Shown here: piece by piece, positions 1-8,300 of the stretch
How positions within the stretch are numbered: position 1 is the stretch's first letter
How the letters are laid out: each line of letters starts with the position of its first letter
Assembly: GCF_900099905.1 (NCBI RefSeq)
Contig: NZ_FNEE01000009.1
Span: 186,001 to 250,000, forward strand
Length of the DNA stretch: 64,000 nt
Source of the DNA: Mesorhizobium muleiense
GTDB taxonomy: Bacteria > Pseudomonadota > Alphaproteobacteria > Rhizobiales > Rhizobiaceae
Direction: 5' to 3'
Position numbers and translations under genes: made by a program
The notes under the pieces: generated by a model
The model's database searches: none
What the model was told of the DNA's origin: nothing
The model's input: only the letters and a program-made list of their open reading frames with translations

Positions 1-111
1 TGAGCCGAAGCCGGTGAGCGGCGACAGCACGATGGCCGCGACCGTCTTCAAGAGCCCTACCAGACGATGGCGACGCTTCCCGCCTTGGAGACAGCCCCGC
101 CGCCCTTTCAC
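1..111 (-). other. Open frame running off the left edge, possible PiT-type phosphate transporter fragment
   Basis: Reading the minus strand, a frame opens with a GTG that overlaps the edd stop codon and stays open for 37 codons to the window edge. Its last residues (GLLKTVAAIVLSPLTGF) resemble the membrane segments that recur in PiT-family inorganic phosphate transporters, where a K..IVLSP..GF pattern is common. A full PiT protein would not normally start this close to that segment, so this may be a remnant or a chance frame. The rest of the gene lies outside the window, so the call is weak. Confidence 0.2.
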
Positions 112-1952
112 TGCAGCGCGAATTCCGCCACGTTGTTTGCGAATGCGCTGGCACCGTGGTCGGCACGGCCGACCATTTGCCGCAACCCGGCGAAAAGCTC
201 GCGGCCAAAACCGAATTCATTGCCGACAAGATCGCTGTCCGCTGCCCGGCGCAGCGCGAAATCGCCTGCCGGCACCAAGACTTCCAGCGTACCGGCGTCG
301 GCGTCGAGCCTGATGATGTCGCCGTCATGGATCCTGGCGATCGGCCCGTCCTCGACCGCCTCCGGCGTCACATGGATCGCCGCCGGCACCTTGCCGCTCG
401 CGCCCGACATGCGCCCGTCGGTGACCAGCGCCACATGCTGGCCGCGATCCTGCAGGACGCCGAGCACGGTGGTCAGCTTGTGCAACTCCGGCATGCCGTT
501 GGCTTTCGGGCCCTGGAAGCGGATGACGGCGATGAAATCGCCGGTCAATGTGCCGGCCTTGAACGCCTCGTTGAGCCCTTGCTGGCTGTCGAAAACCTTG
601 GCCGGCGCCTCGATGATGCGCCGTTCCGGTTTCACGGCGGAAGTCTTGATGACGGCGTGGCCGAGATTGCCTGACAGCATTTTCAGCCCGCCGGTCGGCT
701 GGAACGCCTTCTTGAACGGCGCCAGCACCTTCTCGTCGCCGCTTTCGCGGGGCGAGGCCTCGCGCACCACGCCGCCATCGGCGCCGAGCTTGGCCTCGAC
801 CGCATAAGGCCGCAGCCCTTCGCCCCAAACCGTCTGGACGTCCTCGTGCAATATTCCCTCGTCGAGCAGTTCGCGGATCAGGAAGCCGAGCCCGCCGGCT
901 GCGTGGAAATGGTTCACGTCGGCAAGGCCGTTCGGATAAATCCGCGCCAGCAGCGGCACGGCTTCCGAAAGATCGGAAATATCCTGCCAGCTAATGGCGA
1001 TGCCGGCCGCGGCGGCCATGGCGATCAGGTGGATGGTGTGATTGGTCGATCCGCCGGTGGCGTGCAGGCCGACGATGCCGTTGACGAACGAGCGCTCGTC
1101 GATCATCCGGCCGACCGGCGTGTAGGCGTTGCCGAGCGCGGTGATCGCCAGCGCCCGCTTCGTCGCCTCCCGGGTCAGCGCGTCGCGCAACGGCGTGCCG
1201 GGGTTGACGAAGGAGGCGCCCGGCGTGTGCAGGCCCATGATCTCCATCAGCATCTGGTTGGAGTTCGCCGTGCCGTAGAAGGTGCAGGTTCCCGGTCCGT
1301 GATAGGATTTGGATTCGGCCTCGAGCAGCTCGGCCCTTCCCGCCTTGCCTTCGGCATAGAGCTGGCGGACCTTGGCCTTCTCGTCATTGGGCAGGCCCGT
1401 CGTCATCGGCCCGGCCGGGATGAACACCGCCGGCAGATGGCCGAAGGTCAGCGCCGCGATCACCAGCCCCGGCACGATCTTGTCGCAGACGCCGAGATGG
1501 ACGGCGGCGTCGAACATGTTGTGCGACAGGCCGATCGCCGCCGCCATGGCGATCACGTCGCGCGAGAACAGCGACAGCTCCATGCCGGGCTGGCCCTGGG
1601 TGACGCCGTCGCACATTGCCGGCACGCCGCCGGCGACCTGGGCAATGCCGCCGGCCTCGCGCGCCGCGTCCTTGATCAGTGCTGGAAATGTCTCGAAAGG
1701 CTGATGCGCCGACAGCATGTCGTTATAGGAGGTGATGATGCCGAGGTTCGGCACGCGGTCGCCGCCAAGTGCCAGCTTTTCCGAAGGGCTGCACACGGCA
1801 AAGCCGTGGGCGAGGTTGCCGCAGGACAGCACGGCCCGGTTGGCGGTGCGGCTCGATGCCTCGGCGATGCGGCCGAGATAGGCCTCGCGCCCCGGTCTGG
1901 AGCGTTGGCGGATGCGCTCGGTGATGGCTTCGATGTCGCGTCTCGCGGTCAT
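108..1952 (-). CDS. edd: Phosphogluconate dehydratase
   Basis: Dehydrates 6-phosphogluconate to 2-keto-3-deoxy-6-phosphogluconate in the Entner-Doudoroff pathway, in the cytoplasm. The 614-residue product has the length and motifs of the IlvD/Edd iron-sulfur dehydratases: CDGVTQG with Cys114, VCDKIVPG with Cys156, a third Cys in the TCTFYGTANSN segment, and the late GRMSGASGKVPAAIHVTPEA block. The ATG start has an AAAGGA ribosome-binding site at a normal distance. It is the last of three same-strand genes (zwf, pgl, edd) whose products act in order from glucose-6-phosphate, the usual rhizobial arrangement. The KDPG aldolase gene is not in the window. Confidence 0.97.
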   Translation of the reverse strand: MTARRDIEAITERIRQRSRPGREAYLGRIAEASSRTANRAVLSCGNLAHGFAVCSPSEKLALGGDRVPNLGIITSYNDMLSAHQPFETFPALIKDAAREAGGIAQVAGGVPAMCDGVTQGQPGMELSLFSRDVIAMAAAIGLSHNMFDAAVHLGVCDKIVPGLVIAALTFGHLPAVFIPAGPMTTGLPNDEKAKVRQLYAEGKAGRAELLEAESKSYHGPGTCTFYGTANSNQMLMEIMGLHTPGASFVNPGTPLRDALTREATKRALAITALGNAYTPVGRMIDERSFVNGIVGLHATGGSTNHTIHLIAMAAAAGIAISWQDISDLSEAVPLLARIYPNGLADVNHFHAAGGLGFLIRELLDEGILHEDVQTVWGEGLRPYAVEAKLGADGGVVREASPRESGDEKVLAPFKKAFQPTGGLKMLSGNLGHAVIKTSAVKPERRIIEAPAKVFDSQQGLNEAFKAGTLTGDFIAVIRFQGPKANGMPELHKLTTVLGVLQDRGQHVALVTDGRMSGASGKVPAAIHVTPEAVEDGPIARIHDGDIIRLDADAGTLEVLVPAGDFALRRAADSDLVGNEFGFGRELFAGLRQMVGRADHGASAFANNVAEFALQ

Positions 1953-2017
1953 GGCGTCGGTCCTTTCAGGCGAGGTCCCGCAAACACGGCCGTGCGGGAC
2001 CCCTTGGCAAGTTGAAA

Positions 2018-2734
2018 TCAGGGTGCCCAGAAAACCTGTACGGGTTTCTCGGCTGCGTCGAGCACGGCGCGAATGGGCTTTCGCGTTTCCGATGCCATCG
2101 CGCTTTCGAATGCCGTGCGCTTGTCCTCGCCCTCGATGTGCAGCGCGACGAAGCCGGCCCTGACGATCCGCGCCAGCGACAGCGTCAGCCGCGGCTCGCC
2201 GGCGCTTGTCGCGTGAACCGGGAGCACGACCCTTTCCGAGGACGGGTCGAGCAGTGTTTCCAGATTGTCGGCGTCAGGAAAAAACGACGCGGTATGGCCA
2301 TCGGTTCCCATGCCAAGCACGACCACATCGAGCGGCCAGGGCAGCGACCGCAACATCCTGCTATCGGCCTCCGACGTGTTGCCGACGCTTTCTGCCTCTT
2401 GGTAGAGCGGCACGAAACGTGCGGCTGCGGCGGCGTGTTGCAGAAGATTGGCGGCGACCAGCCCGGCGTTGGAGCGCGGCGAGGAGACCGGCACGCAACG
2501 CTCGTCGACCAGCGTCACCGTGACCTTGTTCCAGGCGATCGGGATGCTCGAAAGCGATGCGAAAAATTTCGCCGGCGTCGTGCCGCCGGAAACGGCGAGC
2601 AATGCCGTGCCGCGCTCATCGATCGCAGCGGTCAGGCGGCCTGCGACGTGGCCGGCAAGTGCAGCCGCCAGGTCCTGGCGTTCGGCAAATGCGTGCCAGT
2701 TGTAGGCGTCGCTGTTCAATTGCTCTCGTGCCAT
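2018..2734 (-). CDS. pgl: 6-phosphogluconolactonase
   Basis: Hydrolyses 6-phosphogluconolactone to 6-phosphogluconate, the step between Zwf and Edd. The 238-residue product has the sugar-isomerase-like fold signatures of the DevB/Pgl family: LLAVSGGTTPAKFF near the N-terminus, VTLVDERCVP in the middle and DVVVLGMGTDGHTASFFP further on. The frame is open upstream, but the ATG at 2734 gives the family's usual N-terminus and overlaps the end of zwf by 19 bases, which suggests translational coupling. About 65 bases separate it from edd. Confidence 0.95.
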   Translation of the reverse strand: MAREQLNSDAYNWHAFAERQDLAAALAGHVAGRLTAAIDERGTALLAVSGGTTPAKFFASLSSIPIAWNKVTVTLVDERCVPVSSPRSNAGLVAANLLQHAAAAARFVPLYQEAESVGNTSEADSRMLRSLPWPLDVVVLGMGTDGHTASFFPDADNLETLLDPSSERVVLPVHATSAGEPRLTLSLARIVRAGFVALHIEGEDKRTAFESAMASETRKPIRAVLDAAEKPVQVFWAP

Positions 2735-4185
2735 GTCCGCCCGTCGCGTTCGATCAGCGCAATCGAGGCGGAGGGGCCCCATGTGCCGGCGGTATAGCCC
2801 TGCGCCTCCTGCCTGGCGCCTTCCCATGCGTCCTGGATCGGGTCGATCCATTTCCACGCCGCCTCGACCTCGTCGCGGCGCATGAACAGCGTCTGGTTGC
2901 CACGGATGACGTCCATGATCAGTCTTTCATAGGCGTCGGGGGCGCGGCCATCGAAGGATTGCGCGAAGCTCATATCGAGCGGGATCTGGCGCAGCCGCAT
3001 GCCGCCAGGCCCCGGATCCTTGATCATGATGAACTGCTTGACGCCTTCGTCGGGCTGCAGCCTGATGACCAATTGGTTGGCCGAGATCGGCCCGGCGCTG
3101 TCGCCGAAGATCGAATGGGGGATCGGCTTGAATTCGATGACGATCTCGGAAACGCGTGTCGCCAGCCGCTTGCCCGTCCTGAGGTAGAACGGCACGCCAG
3201 CCCAGCGCCAGTTGCCGATTTCGGCCTTGAGCGCAACGAAGGTCTCGGTGTTGCTGTTCTTGCCGAGCTCCTCGACATAGCCTTTGACCGGCCCGCCGGC
3301 CGAGGCTCCGGCACGGTACTGTCCGCGTACCGTGTGCTTGGGCGCTTCATTGCCGTTGATGCGTTTCAGCGCGCGCAGAACCTTCAGCTTTTCGTCGCGC
3401 ACGGCGTCGGCGTCCATCGACGACGGCGCCTCCATGGCGACGAGGCAGAGAAGCTGCAGCATGTGGTTCTGCACCATGTCGCGCAACGCGCCCGCCTTGT
3501 CGTAATAGGTGACGCGGTCTTCGAGGCCGACGGTCTCGGCCACGGTGATCTGCACATGATCGACATTGGCGGAATTCCACAGCGGCTCGTAGAGCGCATT
3601 GGCAAAGCGCAGCGCCATCAGGTTCTGCACCGTTTCCTTGCCGAGATAGTGATCGATGCGGAAAATCTGGCTTTCATGGAAATCGTCGCCGACCACATCG
3701 TTGAGTTCTCGCGCGGAGGCGAGATCGCGCCCGATCGGCTTCTCCAGCACGATGCGCGAGTTCGGCGTGATCAGCCCGTTCTCTTTCAGCTTGTGAGAGA
3801 TGTCGCCGAACAGCGCCGGCGCAACCGCCAGGTAGAAGGCGCGGATGCATTCGCTGTCGCCGATCGCCGTCTTCAATTTGTCGAAGCCAGCGCCGGTCGT
3901 CGCGTCAGCCGAGACGTAGGAAAGCCGGGCAAGGAACGTCTCCAGCTCCGCGGCGTCGATATCGGCCGGTTTCACATGGTCGGAAATCGCCTGCCTGGCG
4001 AAAGCCTGGAATTCCTCGTCGGTCATTTTCGAGCGCGACGTGCCGATGATGCGCGTCGGTTCGGAAAATTGATGGCCGCGCTGGCGATGATAGAGTGACG
4101 GCAAAAGCTTGCGTTCCGACAGATCGCCGGTGCCGCCGAAGATGATGAAGTCGAAAGGGTCGACGGGAATGATCTGGCTGGTCAT
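2716..4185 (-). CDS. zwf: Glucose-6-phosphate 1-dehydrogenase
   Basis: Oxidises glucose-6-phosphate to 6-phosphogluconolactone with NADP+ or NAD+; the entry enzyme of the Entner-Doudoroff and pentose phosphate routes. The 489-residue product has the dinucleotide-binding GGTGDLS at residues 17-23, EKPIGRD at about 148-154 and the active-site signature RIDHYLGKE at 176-184. Full family length. First gene of the zwf-pgl-edd operon. A short palindrome at 4229-4247 sits 44 bases upstream of the start codon and may be the operon's operator. Confidence 0.97.
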   Translation of the reverse strand: MTSQIIPVDPFDFIIFGGTGDLSERKLLPSLYHRQRGHQFSEPTRIIGTSRSKMTDEEFQAFARQAISDHVKPADIDAAELETFLARLSYVSADATTGAGFDKLKTAIGDSECIRAFYLAVAPALFGDISHKLKENGLITPNSRIVLEKPIGRDLASARELNDVVGDDFHESQIFRIDHYLGKETVQNLMALRFANALYEPLWNSANVDHVQITVAETVGLEDRVTYYDKAGALRDMVQNHMLQLLCLVAMEAPSSMDADAVRDEKLKVLRALKRINGNEAPKHTVRGQYRAGASAGGPVKGYVEELGKNSNTETFVALKAEIGNWRWAGVPFYLRTGKRLATRVSEIVIEFKPIPHSIFGDSAGPISANQLVIRLQPDEGVKQFIMIKDPGPGGMRLRQIPLDMSFAQSFDGRAPDAYERLIMDVIRGNQTLFMRRDEVEAAWKWIDPIQDAWEGARQEAQGYTAGTWGPSASIALIERDGRTWHESN

Positions 4186-4228
4186 GGTCTGTTCGCTCTG
4201 ACGCCGCTCGCTGTGGTGCGGTGGATAT

Positions 4229-4247
4229 AATCTAATCGATTTAGATT
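4229..4247. promoter_or_regulatory. Perfect 7-bp inverted repeat upstream of zwf
   Basis: AATCTAA, five bases, then TTAGATT, in an AT-rich patch that stands out from the GC-rich surroundings. It lies 44 bases from the zwf start and about 230 bases from the divergent SDR gene, so zwf is the likelier target. The sequence does not match the HexR palindrome I know from gammaproteobacteria. Which regulator would bind is unknown. Confidence 0.45.
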
Positions 4248-4476
4248 TTCCAGTGACACGGCGTCACATCCCAGGGCCAATCGGGTGTTTGCCGATTGTC
4301 TTGAGGTGTGCCCTTGACACTGGCGCAACCCGGACGCTTGTCGGCGAGGTGGTTCCGGGAGCCTTCGCGGATGCAGCATAGAGCGGGATCGAGGCGAAAG
4401 CCAAAGGAGAAATCGAGAGTATATTGATCTTTCGGCGGCCATTGCCGAAGGCTGCCGGAGCGGGGAGTCTTCAATC

Positions 4477-5238
4477 ATGAGTGAGAAAGTCATGCGCTTG
4501 GAAAACAAAGTTGCCATCATCACCGGTGCCGCGTCAGGCTTCGGCGAGGGCATGGCCAAGCGTTTTGCCGAGGAGGGCGCCAAGGTTGTTGTCGCCGACC
4601 TCAACGCCAAGGGCGCCGAACGCGTCGCCAACGAGATCGGCCGGGCGGCGATCTGGACCCAGACGGACGTCTCGACCCGTTCCGAGTTCGACGAGATGGT
4701 CTATGCCGCAAAGAGTGCCTTTGGCCGCATCGACATCATGGTCAACAATGCCGGCTACACCCATCGCAACGGCGATTTGCTCGAGGTCGACGAGATGACC
4801 TTCGATCTGATCACGGCCGTCAACATGAAAGCGATCTACCACGCCGCCCTGGCGGTCGTGCCGGTGATGGATAGGCAAGGCGGCGGCGTCATCCTGACCA
4901 CGGCCTCGACCGCCGGCATCAGGCCGCGACCCGGCCTCACCTGGTACAATGCGTCGAAGGGCTGGGCGATCACCGCGACCAAATCCATGGCGGTGGAACT
5001 CGCGCCGAAGAACATCCGCGTCAACTGCCTGTGCCCGGTTGCCGGCGAGACCGGCATGCTCGAAAAATTCATGGGCGCCGACACACCCGAAATCCGCGAG
5101 AAATTCCGCGCATCGATCCCGCTTGGCCGGCTTTCGACGCCGCTCGACATAGCCAACGCGGCGCTCTGGCTGGCTTCGGACGAGGCGGCCTTCGTCACTG
5201 GCGTGGCGCTGGAGGTCGACGGCGGACGGTGCATCTGA
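4477..5238 (+). CDS. SDR family NAD(P)-dependent oxidoreductase
   Basis: A 253-residue classical short-chain dehydrogenase/reductase. The nucleotide-binding glycine motif TGAASGFG is at residues 16-23, NNAG at 90-93, a catalytic Ser near 144 and the catalytic YNASK at 157-161. The C-terminal block WLASDEAAFVTGVALEVDGG is typical of the glucose/3-ketoacyl reductase-like branch. The substrate cannot be told from sequence. The start at 4477 has GGGGAG at nine bases; an in-frame ATG five codons later is an alternative. It is transcribed away from zwf, so a shared sugar role is possible but unproven. Confidence 0.85.
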   Translation: MSEKVMRLENKVAIITGAASGFGEGMAKRFAEEGAKVVVADLNAKGAERVANEIGRAAIWTQTDVSTRSEFDEMVYAAKSAFGRIDIMVNNAGYTHRNGDLLEVDEMTFDLITAVNMKAIYHAALAVVPVMDRQGGGVILTTASTAGIRPRPGLTWYNASKGWAITATKSMAVELAPKNIRVNCLCPVAGETGMLEKFMGADTPEIREKFRASIPLGRLSTPLDIANAALWLASDEAAFVTGVALEVDGGRCI

Positions 5239-5328
5239 GCCGTTCGGCCCTCGCACCCGGGCGGCTGATTGGCAGCAGCCAAAATGAGCCGTGGGCAACG
5301 TCACGTCAAAGAATGGCCCGACCAATCC

Positions 5329-5456
5329 TAAAACGCGTCGCCTTTGAATGGGCTCATGCGACGCGCTTTGGATTCTTGTTTTTTATGATGTCGTTTTTCG
5401 CAAAACCGCTGCGCACCCTCGGTTCAAGCCCGAGGCAGGCTTTGCGCGACATGCAT
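5329..5456 (-). repeat. Composite palindromic intergenic element (copy 1, two modules)
   Basis: Read on the minus strand, a first module begins ATGCATGTCG and closes with CGACATCAT, enclosing a CCTCGG/CCGAGG hairpin. A second module is bounded by CCAAAGCGCGTCGC and GGCGACGCGTTTTA. The same two modules in the same order recur near 27.7 kb and 35.2 kb. The element abuts the stop codon of the SH3-domain gene and fills the gap to the SDR gene. Its hairpins could act as a terminator for the two converging genes. Confidence 0.7.
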
Positions 5457-6307
5457 CAGGCGCCGGTCTTGACGAAGCTCTTGTAGATCCAGCCGCGTTT
5501 GCCGTTGTAGACGATCTGGCACCATTTCTTGCAGCCCATCACCTGAACCGAGGTCTTGGCGGGAATGGTGACGATGGCGGCCGCACTGTTCTTCGGACCG
5601 GTGCGCATGGTGACGCCCCTGAGGATACGTCCTGCCGCGCTCGCTGGCTTGGCCTCGACTTTGGCCTGGGCGCCATCCTTCTGTGTCGCGGCCGGCAGCG
5701 GCTTCGGGGTCGAGATGGCGGCGGTTGGCGCACCGTCCGTCGCCGCCTTGGCGGGAGCGGCGACTTTGGCAATCAATGCTGCCACTTTGGTTTTCGCTGC
5801 CGGATCGGCGAATGCCGCCGCGGTGGACGGCTTGTCTGCTTTTTCAGCCTGGCCCGCCGTCTGGCCGCCCCCCGTCTGGCCGGATGTGGTCTTCGGTCCC
5901 GATCCTGTCCAGCGGGGATCATTGGGCGCCAGCGCCACTATCTCGGCCTTCGCTGCAACCACCGCCGACGAAATCGCATCGGTCTTGCTCGCAGCCTGCT
6001 GCGCCGCTTCTATCCTCGCGGCCGCGGCCGCGGCTGGCACGATCCTTGTCGTTTTCACCGGAATGCTGGAAACGATCTGCTCGGGACTGGCGACCGCTTG
6101 TCTCTCGGTGGCCGGCAATGCCAGCCATAGCGCCATCGCTGCCACGCCAAGCAGCGCTGCTGTTCCAAACGCGGCGATGACCAGATGCAGGTTCGACCGG
6201 ATTTGCCGCCAGAACCTGGGCTGCATGTCGTAGCCAAACTGCATCGCAAAGCGCCGTCGTTTCGGCGCGCCGAAACTGAAGGGCTCTCTCACTCTTACAA
6301 CCTCCAT
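5456..6307 (-). CDS. Membrane-anchored bacterial SH3-domain protein
   Basis: A protein of about 283 residues with three parts: a short basic N-terminus followed by one transmembrane helix (LHLVIAAFGTAALLGVAAMA), a long Ala/Lys/Pro-rich linker of low complexity, and a C-terminal bacterial SH3 domain of about 65 residues (RGVTMRTGPKNSAAAIVTIP ... WCQIVYNGKRGWIYKSFV). The layout suggests an inner-membrane anchor, a periplasmic spacer and a domain that may bind peptidoglycan or protein. The frame is open to 6370; 6307 was chosen as start because the preceding residues look unlike a protein N-terminus, and 6244 is another candidate. No specific function recognised. Confidence 0.7.
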   Translation of the reverse strand: MEVVRVREPFSFGAPKRRRFAMQFGYDMQPRFWRQIRSNLHLVIAAFGTAALLGVAAMALWLALPATERQAVASPEQIVSSIPVKTTRIVPAAAAAARIEAAQQAASKTDAISSAVVAAKAEIVALAPNDPRWTGSGPKTTSGQTGGGQTAGQAEKADKPSTAAAFADPAAKTKVAALIAKVAAPAKAATDGAPTAAISTPKPLPAATQKDGAQAKVEAKPASAAGRILRGVTMRTGPKNSAAAIVTIPAKTSVQVMGCKKWCQIVYNGKRGWIYKSFVKTGA

Positions 6308-6520
6308 TTGCGGGCCAACGTTCTTACGACCTGTGCCGGGAAACCGGCATCTGGTCGGCATCGGTCCCAATCCAACGCGGGCAGGCCCGCAAAATCCCCC
6401 TTCGACTGCCCAGAACCGGCATCCTTTGCCGGCGATTGTGGCATCACTGCGCCCTTGCGGTGCGGATTCTGCACCTTTACGATCGATTCTGCAACTTGCA
6501 AGGGATTTTGCAACCTGCGG

Positions 6521-7804
6521 TTATATACGGTCCCTCAAGGCATACCAATTGAGCGCAAAAAACAGCAGAGGCGCGCGCAAGCGCCGGCCCCCGGGAAAGG
6601 CCGGGATGTTCAGGTCCTCGATCAGCCTCAGCCGGTCCCGGTTGCCGGCGACGGTTTCGGCATAGAGCTTGCCGAAAAAGTTCGACAGCATGACGCCGTG
6701 GCCGGAATAGCCGCCGACCGAGATCACATTGGGCATCACCTCGCGCACGAACGGTTTTCGCGGCATCGTGATGCCGACATAGCCGCCCCAGCCATGAGTG
6801 ATCTCGACATCCCTGAGGTCAGGGTAAAGCTCGGCGATCTGCCGGCGGATGTGGACATGGATGTCTTTCGGATCGTTGACGGCGTAGATCTCGCGCCCGC
6901 CGAACAGCAGCCGCCCATCCGTCGATTTGCGGAAGTAGCGCACGACGAAGCGGGAATCGTCGACCGCCTCACCGCCCGGCAACACGTTTGAATCCGCAAG
7001 CGGCACCGTCGCGCCGATGAAGGAGCCGATCGGCATGATATGCGCGGCGCTGATCGGCTCGAGCGTGCCGCCATGGGCGTTGACGCCGATCAGACATTTC
7101 TCGGCTGATATCGTGCCTTTCGGCGTCGTGACCCTGACCTTGCCGCCAACGGACGTGATGGCGGTCGCCGGCGTCTGCTCGAACAGCTGCGCGCCCGCCT
7201 GCGCCGCCACTTTTGCCGTGCCGATCACCAGCTTCAGCGGATGGATGTGCCCGGTGCCGGTGTCGCGGGTGCCGCCGAAATAGCGCGCCGAGCCCAACCG
7301 CTCCGCCGTCTCCCTGGCGTCCATGAAGCTGATGTGCGGATAGCCGAAGCGGTTCGCCATGATCTCGGCATGCGCCTTGTAGTCGTCGACATAGCGCTGC
7401 TTGTGCGCCACCGACATCTGGCCTTGCATGTAGTCGATCTCGATCTTGTTGACGGCGGCGAATTCGAGGAGATGCGCCTTGGCCTCTTCGGCGAGGTCGA
7501 ACAGCGCCTTGGCCCGGGAAAAGCCGTATTCCGCTTCGAGCTCCTCGGCCCAGGCGCGCTGACCGGTGCCGAGCTGGCCGCCATTGCGGCCCGATGCGCC
7601 GTCGCCGAAACGATGCGCGTCGATCAGCACGACATTGCTGCCGGCCCTGGCGAGGTGCACCGCCGCCGACAGGCCGGTAAAACCGCCGCCAACGACGACG
7701 ACGTCGCACCTCAGGTCACCGTCGAGCGCCTTGTATTCGGGCCGTGGACCGGCGGTGTCCTCATACCAGGACCGGCCGGGGGAGATTGAGGATTGGTAGG
7801 GCAT
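6521..7804 (-). CDS. puuB: FAD-dependent oxidoreductase, gamma-glutamylputrescine oxidase-like
   Basis: A 427-residue DAO-family flavoprotein. The FAD-binding glycine motif VVGGGFTGLSA is at residues 37-47, followed by DGASGRNGGQ, and the C-terminal block SVGGYSGHGVMLSNFFGKL is typical of PuuB/OrdL proteins. PuuB oxidises gamma-glutamylputrescine to the aldehyde in the Puu route of putrescine breakdown. The PuuA-like gene upstream supports that role, although other amine substrates are possible. The expected operon link to puuA is interrupted by a small gene and two tandem-repeat arrays; the bases just before the start codon have no clear ribosome-binding site. Confidence 0.82.
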   Translation of the reverse strand: MPYQSSISPGRSWYEDTAGPRPEYKALDGDLRCDVVVVGGGFTGLSAAVHLARAGSNVVLIDAHRFGDGASGRNGGQLGTGQRAWAEELEAEYGFSRAKALFDLAEEAKAHLLEFAAVNKIEIDYMQGQMSVAHKQRYVDDYKAHAEIMANRFGYPHISFMDARETAERLGSARYFGGTRDTGTGHIHPLKLVIGTAKVAAQAGAQLFEQTPATAITSVGGKVRVTTPKGTISAEKCLIGVNAHGGTLEPISAAHIMPIGSFIGATVPLADSNVLPGGEAVDDSRFVVRYFRKSTDGRLLFGGREIYAVNDPKDIHVHIRRQIAELYPDLRDVEITHGWGGYVGITMPRKPFVREVMPNVISVGGYSGHGVMLSNFFGKLYAETVAGNRDRLRLIEDLNIPAFPGGRRLRAPLLFFALNWYALRDRI

Positions 7805-7812
7805 GATGCTCG

Positions 7813-7876
7813 AGTAGGGGAGTAGGGGAGTAGGGCAGTAGGGCAGTAGGGCAGTAGGGCAGTAGGGCAGTAAGGA
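7813..7876 (+). repeat. 8-bp tandem array, downstream arm of an inverted pair
   Basis: Eight consecutive copies of AGTAGGGS (S is G in units 1-2 and C in units 3-7; unit 8 reads AGTAAGGA). The array ends four bases before the stop codon of the four-helix-bundle gene. It is the reverse complement of the array at 8253-8300 on the other side of that gene, so the two can pair in a transcript. Confidence 0.95.
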
Positions 7877-7880
7877 GATG

Positions 7881-8249
7881 TTAGTCGGCTGAAAGTTTGC
7901 GGATTAGGAGCCGAAGAAGCTTTCCCACACTTTCGGTGCTCGCCAATAATGAAGCCGCTGTCCCGTTCGGCGCGATGCCGGTACGCTCAGCGATCAGAAG
8001 CTGCGTTTCCAGCTCCTTCAGTGACCCTTGAGCGATACGGAGAAATTGCTGATAGGAACCCCGTACCTCTCTGCCATAGCCTTCCGCTATGTTCGCCGGC
8101 ACCGAGCTTGCGGCGCGCCGCACTTGGCTGGTCAGTCCATAAAGTTCCTCCTTCGGCCAGGATTTCGTCGCGCCGTAAACCGCCACCGCAAGGTCCATTG
8201 CCTGCTGCCAAACAATTAAATCCTTGTAGGAACCCGTTTTCTCAGTCAT
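7881..8249 (-). CDS. Four-helix-bundle protein, S23 / 23S-rRNA intervening-sequence-protein family
   Basis: A 122-residue, almost entirely helical protein with the family's landmarks: YKDLIVWQQAMDLAVAVY at the start, ELYGLTSQVRRAASSVPANI followed by AEGYGR in the middle, and SLKELETQL in the third helix. The family includes the proteins encoded inside rRNA intervening sequences and the Avd protein of diversity-generating retroelements; no reverse transcriptase is present here. The gene is short, isolated and framed by inverted 8-bp tandem arrays, and it splits the puuB-like and puuA-like genes. The ribosome-binding site appears to lie inside the upstream array (GGAGTAGGGCG before the ATG). 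Function of free-standing members is unclear. Confidence 0.88.
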   Translation of the reverse strand: MTEKTGSYKDLIVWQQAMDLAVAVYGATKSWPKEELYGLTSQVRRAASSVPANIAEGYGREVRGSYQQFLRIAQGSLKELETQLLIAERTGIAPNGTAASLLASTESVGKLLRLLIRKLSAD

Positions 8250-8252
8250 TCG

Positions 8253-8300
8253 CCCTACTCCCCTACTCCCCTACTCCCCTACTCCCCTACTCCCCTCCCT
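8253..8300 (+). repeat. 8-bp tandem array, upstream arm of an inverted pair
   Basis: Five near-perfect units of CCCCTACT with a degenerate last unit, directly upstream of the four-helix-bundle gene and overlapping the last bases of the glutamine-synthetase-like gene. Read on the coding strand it is AGTAGGGG repeated, which carries Shine-Dalgarno-like purine stretches next to the start codon. It is complementary to the array downstream of the gene. Confidence 0.95.

Noticed and set aside
846..2015. Long open frame (389 codons) antisense to edd
   Set aside because: It mirrors the codon pattern of edd, has no ribosome-binding site and no recognisable domain; long antisense frames are expected in GC-rich DNA.
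7881..8249. Diversity-generating retroelement, because the protein is Avd-like
   Set aside because: No reverse transcriptase and no template/variable repeat pair nearby.
7813..8300. CRISPR array
   Set aside because: The repeats are 8 bp without spacers, and there are no cas genes.
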